A stretch of DNA of 23,953 nt from Circinella umbellata (GCA_025093555.1 JAIWNF010000151.1:1-23953); one strand, 5' to 3'; counted from the first letter of the stretch, positions 1-9,351 are shown. Notes: generated from the letters alone by a model not told the origin. Numbers and translations: made by a program.

Positions 1-239
1 TACTTGAGGTACAGGAAGAAATAAGCACGGCCAGAAATATATTAGCCAATCGGATTGCATGCCGCTTATCCATTGTGCTCCAGAATCTGCCAAGTGAACT
101 GGAACGACAATTACACATCAAGAAATATATAAAAATGCATCTTCATGATACTTTCCTCTCGGATGATGGACACCTACATACCTTGGTTAATAATTTTCAT
201 AACGCTATGATGGAAACCAAATCACGTAGTATGGCGTAA
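1..239 (+). CDS. C-terminal end of an LTR-retroelement 3' ORF (partial, enters from the left)
   Basis: An open frame runs from base 3 to a TAA at 237-239, about 78 codons. It aligns without gaps to the end of the ORF at 9475-10074: both share the runs ILANRIAC, LSI.LQ.LPSE and NNxHNAMME near the C-terminus. In both places the stop is followed by a G-rich polypurine tract and then an LTR of the same family, so this is the last ORF of that retroelement. The protein is polar and probably helical; I do not recognise a named domain. It could be the tail of Pol or a separate accessory ORF. The part left of the window is needed to decide. No stop or frameshift is visible in the part seen. Confidence 0.6.
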   Translation, partial: LEVQEEISTARNILANRIACRLSIVLQNLPSELERQLHIKKYIKMHLHDTFLSDDGHLHTLVNNFHNAMMETKSRSMA

Positions 240-293
240 ATAAAATAAAAATAAAAATAAAAACAAAAACCCATGGCAGGGTTTATTTTTCCC

Positions 294-306
294 AGACGGG
301 GGGATA
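294..306 (+). other. Polypurine tract before LTR copy A
   Basis: AGACGGGGGGATA lies directly before the LTR start TGTAACG. The second copy has GAGGGGGACA in the same place. Polypurine tracts prime plus-strand synthesis in LTR retrotransposons. Confidence 0.6.
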
Positions 307-526
307 TGTAACGTACATACCATTACCCAATTTTTTTTTCCTCTTTATTCATATAAATTGTCTCGAATATTAGTATAATCCCTATTATAAATAACATTAT
401 TATTATTTTATCTCTTTCATTATCATTATTATTATTGTTTATAGTCACATGTTATCATCAAATATTCTTATTATAGTATAAAAACCCATTGTGCCATTTT
501 TATTGGATCCCACTATTGAGTATTTT

Positions 527-651
527 CACAAAAGCAATTGCTTCTTTTTACAAGAGCAATTGTAACTTTTTACACAAGCTATTAGTTATTTTTACAAAAG
601 CTATTGGTTACTTTTACAAAAGCTATTGAATATTTTTACAAAAGCAATTAG
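527..651 (+). repeat. 22-bp tandem repeats in the U3 of LTR A
   Basis: About six units with a 22-bp period, core TTTTTACAAAAGCtATTG, run up to the TATA box at 652. The position is that expected of an enhancer or upstream activating array in an LTR promoter. Confidence 0.7.
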
Positions 652-659
652 TATAAATA
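652..659 (+). promoter_or_regulatory. TATA box of LTR A
   Basis: TATAAATA, directly after the 22-bp repeats and conserved in all three LTR copies (8404-8411 inverted; 10340-10347). It probably marks the U3/R promoter. Confidence 0.6.
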
Positions 660-967
660 CCCGACCTTCTTCTCACTCAAATTTCTTTTTTTCAGTTCTA
701 TTTTCCCTTAAGTTTTATCTTTAACTTTGTCTTGTCTTTTAAATAAATTATCTTTTATAAATAAATCCTTTCATTTGATTTTCATTTAGTAATTTTATTA
801 AGACTTCTCTTTTTGTGGTTTCAGACGTAACATTCCTGAATATTAGAACTCCCACATACCATTTATCTATAATTATTAAGTTAATTATAACCTTTACTTT
901 ATTTTCTTAACATAAATCATAACAATTTCACATTACGAAGCTCTTTATTACGACAAGTAACGCTTCA

Positions 968-1506
968 GCATATTGAAACTAAAACAAAAAGTAAATCTAT
1001 CATCGTAGGATAGGAAATTATATGTCAAAGATAAATATAGATTTATCTTAATAATATAGGATATTCTTTTTATATTTGTTTTTTTTTCTTGACAAAAAAA
1101 AATAAAGAAGCAATAAAAGAGTAACACAATAAAAGAGTAACACAATAAAAGAGTAACGCAATAAAAAAGCAACGCAATAAAAAAAACTATTTAAATCCTT
1201 TCTTATTATGGTAAACGAGAACTGTAATAACATGTGTTAAAGAGAGCTGAAAAAAAAAGTTGGGGGATGTATATGTGAAAGAATAAGAATAATGATGAAT
1301 CATGACATATTATAGATTAGCATTCTTTTTTATAAAAAATCAAAAATAGTTTTGCTAATATAAAAGGAAATCAAGGAACACAATTACCCTATTTTGGCTG
1401 TTACACATATTGCATCTTTTTTTTTTTCTTTTTTTTTTTTCAAACAACTTGATAGCAAACTAGAAGGCTGTTTTCAAAGAACTTGATATCAACTTTTTCG
1501 CGCAGT
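968..1506. other. Gene-poor AT-rich stretch
   Basis: No coding frame with protein-like composition was found. It holds a perfect-period 16-bp minisatellite (1111-1186), long A and T runs (about 1416-1440) and a G-rich GTTGGGGGATG at about 1260 that resembles a polypurine tract, but no LTR could be recognised after it. Confidence 0.5.
1111..1186 (+). repeat. 16-bp minisatellite, about 4.8 copies
   Basis: The unit CAATAAAAGAGTAACA is repeated at exact 16-bp spacing from 1111, 1127, 1143, 1159 and 1175. The first two copies are identical and later ones drift (GAGTAACG, AAGCAACG). Confidence 0.85.
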
Positions 1507-1731
1507 GGTGCAAAAGTTGCAGATATCGCAGACATATTTTGAACACAAAAAACCAAAATGCGAATTAGAAAATGAGTTTATTCCTGAAAAAGATAAGGAT
1601 GAAAGACAAGAAATGTAGGATTTATACAAAAAAATAGGAAGCAGAGAAAGAAAAAACTATACGTCACTTATTTTACCTAATGTTATGTCGCCTGGTATCA
1701 TATCAGGATATATAATATAATATCAGTTGTC
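1507..1731 (+). pseudogene. Eroded coding fragment of unknown identity
   Basis: After a possible acceptor (TTTTTCGCGCAG), one frame reads about 70 protein-like codons with VQKLQISQTYFEHKKP early and a late segment SLILPNVMSPGIISGY, interrupted by a single TAG (a CAG in one transition). It ends next to the 3' end of the minus-strand transposase, tail to tail. I do not recognise the family. It may be chance: the stretch is short and there is no start codon. Confidence 0.3.
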
Positions 1732-2020
1732 ATGCAAAGATGATTTTAACAACCCTGCATTACTCCGTATATGCTCAGCATCAATGACATACAGCTTGTC
1801 AGGTGTATTAGGTCCACCTCAAGGTCCATACGGAAGGCCGTTCTTCTTTCTTACACCAGTGCCATAGTCAGTCATGTTAAGATTTCCAAATAATTTGACT
1901 AAGCACAATGAACGTTCATCAACAATGCCCTCCTCCTCAACACCTTCCATTGTCTCTGCGCTTTTGACAACTTCCATTTCTTCGTCTGATTGGCTCATAC
2001 CCTCAAAGCTTTCTTGATTG

Positions 2021-2360
2021 AATTCTGGAGGCATAACTTGAAATTTGCGCCTAAAAAGAGCTGGGACTGAAAAAAAATTAGTAAGGCCAACTTTTTTTCC
2101 TTTGTTTTTTCTTTTTTTTTCTTATTTTTTTCTTTTACACTGAATAATCTGCTAACTCCAAAAATAAAACTATTTCTTCTCTGAATCACACATAAAGTTT
2201 TTCTACTATACCTTTAATCTATATTCTCATTTATTTATTTATACATTTATATAAAAGGATGACAAAGAAAAAAAAGAAAAAACAAAGGAAATCTACTTTT
2301 CATTTTTTTTTCAGTCCCAGCTCTTTTTGGGCGAAAATTTCATATTATGCAATTCTGGAG
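2021..2360. repeat. 10-bp target site duplication pair flanking the MITE
   Basis: AATTCTGGAG occurs at 2021-2030 and again at 2351-2360, directly outside the inverted repeats. Dropping the element and one copy rejoins the transposase last exon in frame (GAA TT then C AAT CAA). Confidence 0.9.
2031..2350. mobile_element. 320-bp Mutator-like (MULE) MITE
   Basis: The ends are inverted repeats of about 46 bp with only four mismatches. They start GCATAA and contain the shared stretch AAAAAGAGCTGGGACTGAAA at about 2053-2072, mirrored at about 2309-2328. The interior is AT-rich with no ORF. A 10-bp target duplication plus long inverted ends fits the Mutator superfamily (usually 8-11 bp duplications). 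It has no transposase, so it must have been mobilised in trans. High similarity of the two ends suggests a fairly recent insertion, younger than the transposase it interrupts. Confidence 0.85.
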
Positions 2361-5300
2361 TAACTGGTGGTTGCACATCTATAAATATTTTGAGGGAAAA
2401 AAATGGTGAGTGATTTGGCATAGTATAATACAATGACCAAATATAAACCTGAGCATACCTTTAAAATGGTGGGTGAAAAACAATATTAATTCTCCAAAGA
2501 ATATAGCTTCACCACCACCTCGTATTGGAAGGCGCATTTTGACTATAGTATCTGATTTTTTCGCAGCACTGGGAAATTCATTACATACGAATTTCGTGCC
2601 GCCTTTGAACAGGTTCTTGCCCACCTTGATTTCAGGTTCTAAAGTGGCTCCCAATGCTCGGTCGTCATCAAACTGATTATGCCAGTATAGTTTTATATAA
2701 CGCTCAATGTTGAGATAATCAAAGTCCTCTAGCCGCATAACTTTCTAATCCCAAAGCTCGATATCAGGGTACTCATCTAAGGAGTAGGCATCAATATCCT
2801 CCAGAACAGTTTCTGACTCATCCATTAAAAAAACACGCTGGAAATTACGCATGAGTAATTGTCTCTTGATGATCTTGCTAGCATTTGGCCCAGGTAAACT
2901 CAGGATTTAATATGTTTCTTGTAAAAACCTAAATAATAACGAGTTAGTATTTTTATAGTTGCAGTTGCCGACCTGATGTAAACTTGTAATAACATACCAA
3001 TTGCTCGCTCTGCCAAGCATGTAGAATAACCACATAATGGGCCAAGCTTCTGGATAATCTCATGTATGTGCCGAAGATAATAGAAATTAACAGTGTATAG
3101 ATTACTACTGATATTAGTCTTCATGTGCACATGCCAAATATGCTAGTGTCTATTTGAAGTTGAGTTACAAGTTAGAAAACATTGTTTCTTATTTGATTTA
3201 CTTTTATCATATTTGTAAACTTACTTTTGGATGGTGGACCCATCATTTGCATATATTTTCCACTGGAGAGCCAAGGTACATCCAATGACAAGTGACATGA
3301 GGGCTTCAGCTTGTTCAGAATAGGCACCATACGTTTCAGTAAGCTGTTCAAAAATTAAAGTAGGGATTATACATTGGAGAAGCATAATCCAGTCAATGGA
3401 ATGCATATGACCAGCTTTCTGCGATACATCTATATATGTATAAGTAGACATGAGGATTAGCTTAATGTTGGAGAACATTTCAAATGTGGTATAGTATAGA
3501 AGGAAATAAACAAACCTCTGAAGCTCCCTTCAAATATACTAGATGGTATTGTTGCATTAGATTCCTTGATCGCTTTACCAATGGCTGAGCACACACTGGA
3601 ATGCAGTTTGATGGTTGTATTTAAATCGCCATATTGACCCGATATCATGTCCCAGAGACGTCTTGTAACATTTGCACCAATTAAATGAAGTTCATCAAGA
3701 CCAAAGAACGAGTATCCATGAAAGGACTTCAACATTGTAAATTCGTTCTTTTTGACAATACCAAAATCCTAAAGGTAAATCAATTAAAAAATGAGTGGAA
3801 TGTATACAGCAAATATAACGATACGGAATATAAAAAAATATTGATTTAATACCTCAGCGCCATCCTTTAACTCTTCATCCCTTCTTGTGGTAGACATGTT
3901 TATTGTCCCTGTGTAATAACAGTCATATCCTTTACCAGCTGGACTAATCTCCCTTATTGTTTGAATCTGACATTGACAGCAACCATATTCGGAATTATGA
4001 CCTTTATGATGCATAAGCTCCTGAACACCAATAATATCACCAGATGCAAGTAGTAGATGTACTTTAAAGTTGAACGACCTATCTTCAGAAATGATCTTCA
4101 GCCCTCCATGTTCAAGAATACGGAGTTCGTTCAATAGTGGTGTCAAAAACAAAAACAGATCGCCGTTATGATCTCCTGGTATAATTGCAACCTAGAGCAT
4201 ATTTTTTGTGCAGTAACTGTGAATAAAGATAAGTAAATGGATTGTTGAAGATATAGTAACATAGATAGTAGTAATAATAATATCTTACCATTCTATTGGT
4301 AGCAGGCTTAAAAGTACGACATGTACTACTGTCATCTTTGCTTCTCCTCCTTTGAATGGTGCAAATCCATCGACAAACAATGAAATTGCTATGGTGTCTT
4401 GTTCATTTTGGAATATTGTCGATTTGAATTTCTTGTATATTGATCCATCAAAAATGTCGTTCATTTGTCCAGGTTCCAGTTCATAAAGATCCTGTATCAT
4501 CTCGCGCGTCGCCATATCTGCGATAAGGTTTGCCAACTGTCGAGCAAGAGGAAAATAAGACATGGTTTCAACTAGTTTTCCGTTACTCTTGAATTGTTGT
4601 TCACCACACCTACACTCATCATTCGAACCTTGAGGAAACAGACGGCAGCGTTTTGGGCATATCTGGTATACTCTCTCATCAAGTTGGAATACTTTACCCA
4701 ATCTGTTTTCAGATGTTTTAGGCAAGAGCAATGGTTTTTTATCTAAAATATGACTTTGTACATTATCAGTTATTAGTAAGTTATTATTCACACAGTTGAA
4801 TGATTACTCTTTTTGAGCTGGATGCTTACCAAAGTCATCTTGATTAATCCACTTGTTAAATAGCGAAATGAGCTCATTATAGGAATGACGGCTAACGTTA
4901 TTATCTTGTATCCAGCAGAAAAGCTCATAACTTTTTTGTTCATAACTTTGCAGTTGAGGCATTGCTTGGATTTTTTCAGTGATAGGTTCATTGGTGACAA
5001 GGGGGATTTTCTTTTCCCAAGGATCGACGTATTGCAAGTTGGTTGGCTGGGTTCCTTGTTCTGACGTAGAGTTGTTTGTTGGTTAGATTATGGGATCATC
5101 AATATTAGATGCGTTGATGATAGCAGAATCCTCGTCATCATCTTCACTATTGCTTGGATTAGTATAATTATCATTGTCAATGTCATTGTCATCTTGATCT
5201 TGGGTGACATAAGTCTGGTCATCTTGTCCAAAGTCGTATTCTACATCATCAATACTATAGTCACTGGCCAATTCATTTGCAGGGAGAATAGAAGATACAT

Positions 5301-5585
5301 GATCTTGATACATAGCCAGGGGTTCCTTCTGAGGGGGAGTAGGAGCAGCAGGTAATGCTTCATGATCTTGGGTTAGTGGTAGAAAAACTATTTGAACACT
5401 TCCATCTAGGTAGTTAATAATACAAGGTCAGTATTTTTTTCATAAAGGTTATTTTTATAGTGCATGTAGTATTTTTGCAAGATAGCAATTTAGGTCATAA
5501 CACACAAAGCGTGATGTTTTCTATACTTGGTCTTTTCAACAGCTTGGAAGCATTTTTTGCAGTAAATAAAGGTGGACTTGGGCAT

Positions 5586-5918
5586 TGTAAAAAAAAAGTA
5601 TGTAGATTAATAATTTCGGAACATGCTTTTCATCTTTATACTTTTTTTTATATGCTGCGGTTTCTATGTTTTTGTTCAATTATGATTTATATTGCCATCC
5701 TCGGGTATTCTCTCTTTCTTTCTCCATGTTACTTTGATACTGCGGCATGTATAATGGTGTCATTATTCTGTGCTTAGAGTCTCATGCTATTTCTTTTTGC
5801 TGTGGCCTTGACTACTATCTCTGAGTATGGACTGCGTTTGTGTGACATTTTTATTTTAGAAGTTACGTGGTTCTTTTATTTTCACTATAATTGTTCGACA
5901 TCAGGAAAAATAAATTAG
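5586..5918. other. Intergenic region upstream of the transposase
   Basis: T-rich sequence between the start of the minus-strand transposase and the plus-strand pseudogene. It should contain the 5' terminal repeat of the Plavaka-like element, but I could not match it to the sequence left of 1733. A 105-codon frame beginning near 5460 overlaps the transposase start and has no protein-like signature. Confidence 0.4.
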
Positions 5919-6607
5919 CAACAACAACAACCGGTCCTTATAACTAATGAGGACATCTATTTGCAAGTTTTGGCGATTGGTGATTCCCAACAAAACAGAG
6001 AACACCGTATTAATCACCTGGGGCAACACATTGGTGGCATTGAGGCAATGCTTCATCAGATACTGTACAACTAAGAGCATATTCTCGGCCTCCTTCAACA
6101 ACAACAGCAGCAACCCTCTCCTCTTTAACAGCAACCTTTTCTCCTCCCCAACAACAACAACCTCCTCCCCCTCTCCAAGAATGGTATCGCCCCGCACTAT
6201 ACATACTTCCTGTTGGCGGAATTGTTCCTAAGCCAACAACTGAACAACAACAGGAGCATGGCAAAGAGGTTGCCCAAGAACATGTTTATAACATATTCTA
6301 TGGTCCCATCTGTTCGCTGGATTCCAAAAAGGCGGTCTTCGCACATAACATCTGCAGGGATGCTGCCACCAGGGTTGGTGATGCTATAATGAACGCGTAT
6401 AACTGCTTGGACCAGAGGAAAAAGGGTTAGAGCATCCTTACGCGTTGCAAGACGTTCCAGAACATCCTTGGACAGTTCTATTCCTTCGTCGAGGAAAACT
6501 GAGATAGAATGCCGGTCAAGAACGCCGAGGATGACTGGATTACCAAGTATTACTTGCAGGTGCCATTTGACATTGAGATGTGGGTTAAAAGTTACAAACA
6601 AAAATGA
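5919..6607 (+). pseudogene. Broken Q-rich coiled-coil-like gene
   Basis: After an acceptor-like AAATTAG, a frame opens with four Q codons and reads a polar, helical segment (ITNEDIYLQVLAIGDSQQNR) and then a Q/P-rich linker. Two in-frame TAA codons (6072-6074 and 6126-6128) interrupt it; the second lies inside a Q-run, so CAA to TAA is likely. Near 6130-6150 the frame must change: the next frame continues QQQQPPPPLQEWYRPALYILPVGG and runs to TGA at 6605-6607 through TAG (6428-6430) and TGA (6500-6502), with EDDWITKYYLQVPFDIEMW near the end. The family is not recognised; a DNA-binding or transposon-associated protein is possible. It may be the front part of the gene whose eroded exons follow up to 9120. 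Confidence 0.55.
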
Positions 6608-6867
6608 TGCAAATGAATATAAAGCAATCGAACTTAAACTGAGTACTAACTAACTGGTTTCATATGTTATTTTTAAGAAAAGAAGAAACGACAAAGACAG
6701 ACGAGAAGCATCATACATATCATATATCGTTATATCATATTGTTCAATATTATGTATTTCATATAGATTGTTCATTATTCTAATAGAAAAATACTAGGAT
6801 TATGGATTTGAACATGGTGCGCAGCAGATCAAGCTTGTCCTAACGGTCGACTGATGCCATGTTATTG

Positions 6868-7103
6868 TAAGTACATGAACTTTTTATACCCAAAAATTCT
6901 GTTTATTATTTACCACAAACGAGGAAAACCTACGTTTAAACGATACTGTACTTATCCTATCGCATAACTATTGATTATCTGCCAAAACAAGAATTCTTCT
7001 TTTTATAAGCTAGTTTTCATTGTAGTATCATACACTTTTACATTTTGATTTATATTTACTGACAAGTGATTTAATTATTGCATCGGGATCACTCCATTGA
7101 CAG
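6868..7103 (+). other. Probable intron of the eroded gene
   Basis: It begins GTAAGTAC at 6867 and ends CCATTGACAG at 7103. No other feature was seen in it. Confidence 0.4.
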
Positions 7104-7267
7104 GCACAGTTAGGCCGCTGGCGCAAGGTGAGTTGAAAATGGATTATAAGAATAGTGTATAGTATTATGTGATGGACTAATATATCAATATTACTATATC
7201 ATACTTATAGCTCGACTGTTTCGCACCCGGATCTGGTCGTCTTCTCCGTTCCTTAGGGATCTTAGTA

Positions 7268-7420
7268 CAATCCGGATTTATAAACCGATCCGTTTTTCAT
7301 ATGGATTGGATCGGATTTGGATTGTGTCTCAACGGATTTGGATCGGATTCGGATCGTAATTCTACAATCCGGATTGTAAACGGATTGAGACCTATAGATC
7401 TGTCAGATTTTTCTGATTCG
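7268..7420. repeat. Left subterminal CCGGAT/GGATCGG repeats
   Basis: A dense cluster of CCGGATT, GATCGGATT and GGATTCGGATC words in direct and inverted orientation, mirrored near the right end at 8719-8858. Inferred to be transposase-binding sites of the hAT-like element. Confidence 0.6.
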
Positions 7421-7754
7421 TCATTATAATTATAGAGTAATGGATCAAAGTTTTAACAAAATATAAGTTTTTGTATATTATTATATACTTGATTAGAGCA
7501 GTTGAAAAGAAAAGTAGTAATGGCTTTAATATAGAAAAGAAATATCTGAAAAGAAAAAAACAAAAATTGAAGATTAAAAAAGAGAGATGAATGAACTTGA
7601 TTATTATTTTTGTTAATCTAGTAATAATAAAGAGAATACTGAGCTTTTATTTGGTTGTAAACAGAAAAGGTAAACTTATACCTCTTTTTTTTCAGCACAC
7701 TGGAAATTTACTACTCGCCCCCACAAAAAAAAATCCACGTTATGTTATTTGTAC

Positions 7755-7912
7755 TTTTTTTTTCACTATAAACTTTTTTATCACTATAACTTTTTTTTTT
7801 CTTTTTCCATTGTAACTTCTTTTTTCCCATTATAACTTTTTTTCTACTAGAACCCATTTTCCCACTATAACTTTTTATTACTACTATTCTTTTTTTATTA
7901 TAACTTATTTAT
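7755..7912 (+). repeat. Degenerate CACTATAACTTTTT minisatellite
   Basis: About seven imperfect copies of (C)ACTATAACTTTTTT spaced by roughly 17-25 bp lie inside the hAT-like element. No coding frame is supported here. Confidence 0.6.
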
Positions 7913-8403
7913 CTCCTATTATGTTTTTCAAACCAAAATAATAAAATCATTTACCTCTGTTACCAATGTTTTACTTTTCTTAAACGATCTCAAACGACTA
8001 CCATACCCAATCTTGTAAAATACCTTCTCTCATGAAAAAATACTGTGACATCTACTATATAGCCTAAATTTTCATCTAATTGATTCTTTTGCATTACGGT
8101 GGAGCTTTCAATGTGTGATTGAAGTACTTCGTGTAAAGATATAAAATAAAGAAGAAATAATACACTATGTTGTTGTATTTGAGTAATAAATTATATAATA
8201 AAGAATAGAAATATGGGTTGTGGGAGTTCTTATATTCAGGAATATTACGTCTGAATCCACAAAAGAGAAATCTTATAATGAGTTTAAGAGACTTTATGCT
8301 CAAAGGAAACTATTGTTAGGTCAATTTAATTGTTAAAAGACTAAAAGATTTTAAAGGTAAAGATAGAACTGAAGAACAAATTTTATTTGAAATAATTTAA
8401 CGG

Positions 8404-8411
8404 TATTTATA
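8404..8411 (-). promoter_or_regulatory. TATA box of solo LTR B
   Basis: TATAAATA on the minus strand, directly downstream of the 22-bp repeats; it points left, away from the hAT interior. Confidence 0.55.
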
Positions 8412-8421
8412 CTATTTAACA

Positions 8422-8557
8422 ATGCCGGAAATGTGGCATTGCTTTACCAGAAATGTGGTATCGCTTTGCTGGAAATATGGTATTGCTTCACCAGAAATGA
8501 GGCATTGCTTTGCCACAAATGTGTCTTTGCTTTGCCAGAAAAGTGGCATTAGCTCAA
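8422..8557 (-). repeat. 22-bp tandem repeats in the U3 of LTR B
   Basis: About six units at exact 22-bp spacing, plus-strand core ATTGCTTTGCCAGAAATG, with the last unit abutting the TATA box. The same unit type is found in LTR C but not in LTR A. Confidence 0.8.
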
Positions 8558-8591
8558 CCAATAGGAACACGTAATGAGGCTGTTTGTGATA

Positions 8592-8592
8592 C

Positions 8593-8638
<46 letters not shown>

Positions 8639-8639
8639 G
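8592..8639 (+). repeat. (AAT)n microsatellite within LTR B
   Basis: A run of AAT triplets with one interruption. LTRs A and C carry the same kind of triplet run near their 5' ends, so it is part of the LTR. Confidence 0.85.
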
Positions 8640-9131
8640 TGGTAAAGAATAAATATAATAATGATGATGGTAATTATGTTGATATAAAAATGTCTTTAAT
8701 TTTTATACGTTACAACGGATTATGGATTCAATTCGGATTTTTATGAAACGGATTCGGATTACAATTCTCTAATCTATGGACAATCCGGATTTCCAAAAAT
8801 CCAATCTGTTTCAAAATGGATCGGATTCGAAATGGTGCCAATCGGATCCGGATCGGTCTACTAAGAACCCTACCGTTCCTTCCTCTCTGCATACTGTTGC
8901 TTCCTCTTCCTCTCCTTCCTCACGCCGACCACTACCACCACCACAACAAGATGATTTGTATCAAGACAACCGCCGCCCCTCCATGATTCCTGCCACTCGT
9001 CCCGCACCATCACCATCACCACCATCATCCACCTCAACCACCTCCACCACATCCACCTCCACCACCCAATCACATCGACCTAAAAAGGGAAAAGCAAGAG
9101 CTCCCCCATCCAATCGTTAATGTTTTTTTTT

Positions 9132-9137
9132 AATAAA
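9132..9137 (+). terminator. Poly(A) signal AATAAA
   Basis: AATAAA lies 12 bp after the TAA at 9118-9120, preceded by a T-run and followed by AT-rich sequence, consistent with the 3' end of the S/T/P-rich gene. Confidence 0.5.
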
Positions 9138-9351
9138 AATATCTATAAATATACAATATACAATAGCTTTTAATGGTCCAGCTAAGTTACACGGATGTCT
9201 TAAATAAGGAATCCCAAATAAGGAATCTCTGTTTTAAATTTGAATCATAAACTTCGATATCTGCAATAAATCTGCAATATCTGGGCAAGTTGCCCATGGT
9301 GTGCAAGGACGTAAATACGACAAAGCAAAATGCTAGTGCACTGAAAAGATA

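Larger units (their letters stand above)
307..967 (+). repeat. LTR copy A (3' LTR of a retroelement truncated by the window edge)
   Basis: This 661-bp block begins TGTAACG and ends AACGCTTCA, that is TG...CA. It is homologous to the LTRs at 8100-8714 (inverted) and 10111-10652. Shared landmarks in order are a TTA/ATT-rich microsatellite (about 393-440), 22-bp tandem repeats, the core TATAAATA box (652-659), a TTCAGTTCTAT block, and an ATTCCTGAATATtAGAACTCCCAC-like block shortly before the end. The right end is set by comparison with the solo LTR, whose ends are fixed by a target duplication. Because an ORF and polypurine tract precede it, it is a 3' LTR and not a solo LTR. Confidence 0.75.
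1733..5585 (-). pseudogene. Plavaka/CACTA-like (Tnp2-type) DNA transposase, nine exons, disrupted
   Basis: A minus-strand gene can be traced through nearly consistent splice phases. Exons, approximately: 5585-5510 (N-terminal C-x2-C...HH..C zinc-finger-like motif; its donor is uncertain), 5405-4830 (acidic linker), 4742-4289, 4216-3853, 3768-3516, 3429-3225, 3107-2998, about 2900-2459, and 2378-1733. Family features: CRCGEQ, then YFPLARQLANLIAD, ELEPGQMNDIFDGS, the SLFVDGFAPFKGG block, IIPGDHNGDLFLFLTPLL, a GHNSEYGCCQC zinc-binding-like block, and later FYYLRHIHEIIQKLGPL..YST. These match Tnp2/Plavaka transposases of the CACTA superfamily, which cut and paste DNA in the nucleus. It is dead: in-frame TAA at 5083-5085, TAG at 4192-4194, TAG at 2745-2747, TGA at 1819-1821, and a MITE in the last exon. 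The junction into exon eight is out of frame in my reading. Terminal inverted repeats were not found. Confidence 0.85.
8100..8714 (-). repeat. Solo LTR (copy B), inverted, with 4-bp target duplication
   Basis: Read on the minus strand this 615-bp block starts TGTAACG and ends GCTCCA (TG...CA). It is homologous to the LTR at 10111-10652 over its length, including the ATT microsatellite, 22-bp repeats, TATAAATA box and the ATTCCTGAATAT block. ACGG stands on both sides (8096-8099 and 8715-8718). A matching duplication with no internal sequence shows a solo LTR left by recombination between the two LTRs of a full element. It sits inside the hAT-like element and is therefore younger than it. Confidence 0.88.
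7254..8872. mobile_element. Non-autonomous hAT-like element carrying a nested solo LTR
   Basis: The left end is TAGGGATCTTAGTA (7254-7267). The right end, TACTAAGAACCCTA (8859-8872), is its inverted copy with one mismatch. The perfect 8-bp target duplication and the TAGGG start fit the hAT superfamily. Both subterminal regions (7268-7420 and 8719-8858) are packed with CCGGAT, GGATCGGAT and GGATTCGGATT motifs in both orientations, like the transposase-binding arrays of hAT elements. There is no transposase ORF. It measures 1619 bp now and about 1000 bp before the solo LTR (8100-8714) landed in it. Confidence 0.88.
7246..8880. repeat. 8-bp target site duplication pair of the hAT-like element
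   Basis: CCGTTCCT at 7246-7253 is repeated exactly at 8873-8880, directly outside the inverted ends. Confidence 0.9.
6786..9120 (+). pseudogene. Eroded exons with an S/T/P-rich, basic C-terminal tail, split by a hAT-like element
   Basis: Three exon candidates share good splice signals: up to 6866 (donor GTAAGTAC), 7104-7127 (acceptor TTGACAG, donor GTGAGT), and 7211 onward (acceptor CTTATAG). The last is interrupted at 7253 by the hAT-like insertion and resumes at 8881. With one duplication copy removed, the frame is open from 7211 to TAA at 9118-9120: it reads STVSHPDLVVFSVP, then S/P-rich, PPPQQDD, a long S/T/P run, and a basic end (RPKKGKARAPPSNR). An AATAAA follows at 9132. Upstream exons carry TAA and TAG stops in the matching frame. 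It may be the back half of the gene starting at 5919. Function unknown; such tails are common in nuclear and retroelement proteins. Confidence 0.5.

Noticed and set aside
1255..1275. Another polypurine tract with an LTR starting near 1268
   Set aside because: The following sequence matches none of the three LTR copies, and no TATA box or repeat array follows.
5460..5777. Plus-strand frame of 105 codons (F/C/L-rich)
   Set aside because: It has a non-ATG start, T-rich composition, and is antisense to the first exon of the transposase.
6197..6601. Minus-strand frame of 134 codons as a gene
   Set aside because: It overlaps the plus-strand Q-rich pseudogene, whose composition and exon signals are more gene-like; the minus frame has no recognised motif and no supporting splice or promoter signal.
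6790..6862. tRNA or tRNA-derived SINE on the minus strand (GTTCAAATC matches a B box)
   Set aside because: The T-stem does not pair, the anticodon stem pairs only partly and no acceptor stem forms. A chance B-box match is more likely.
9010..9073. Triplet repeat (ACC/CAC) as an independent microsatellite feature
   Set aside because: It is the T/S/P-rich coding tail of the eroded gene in frame; the repeats are codon-level bias, not an exact array.
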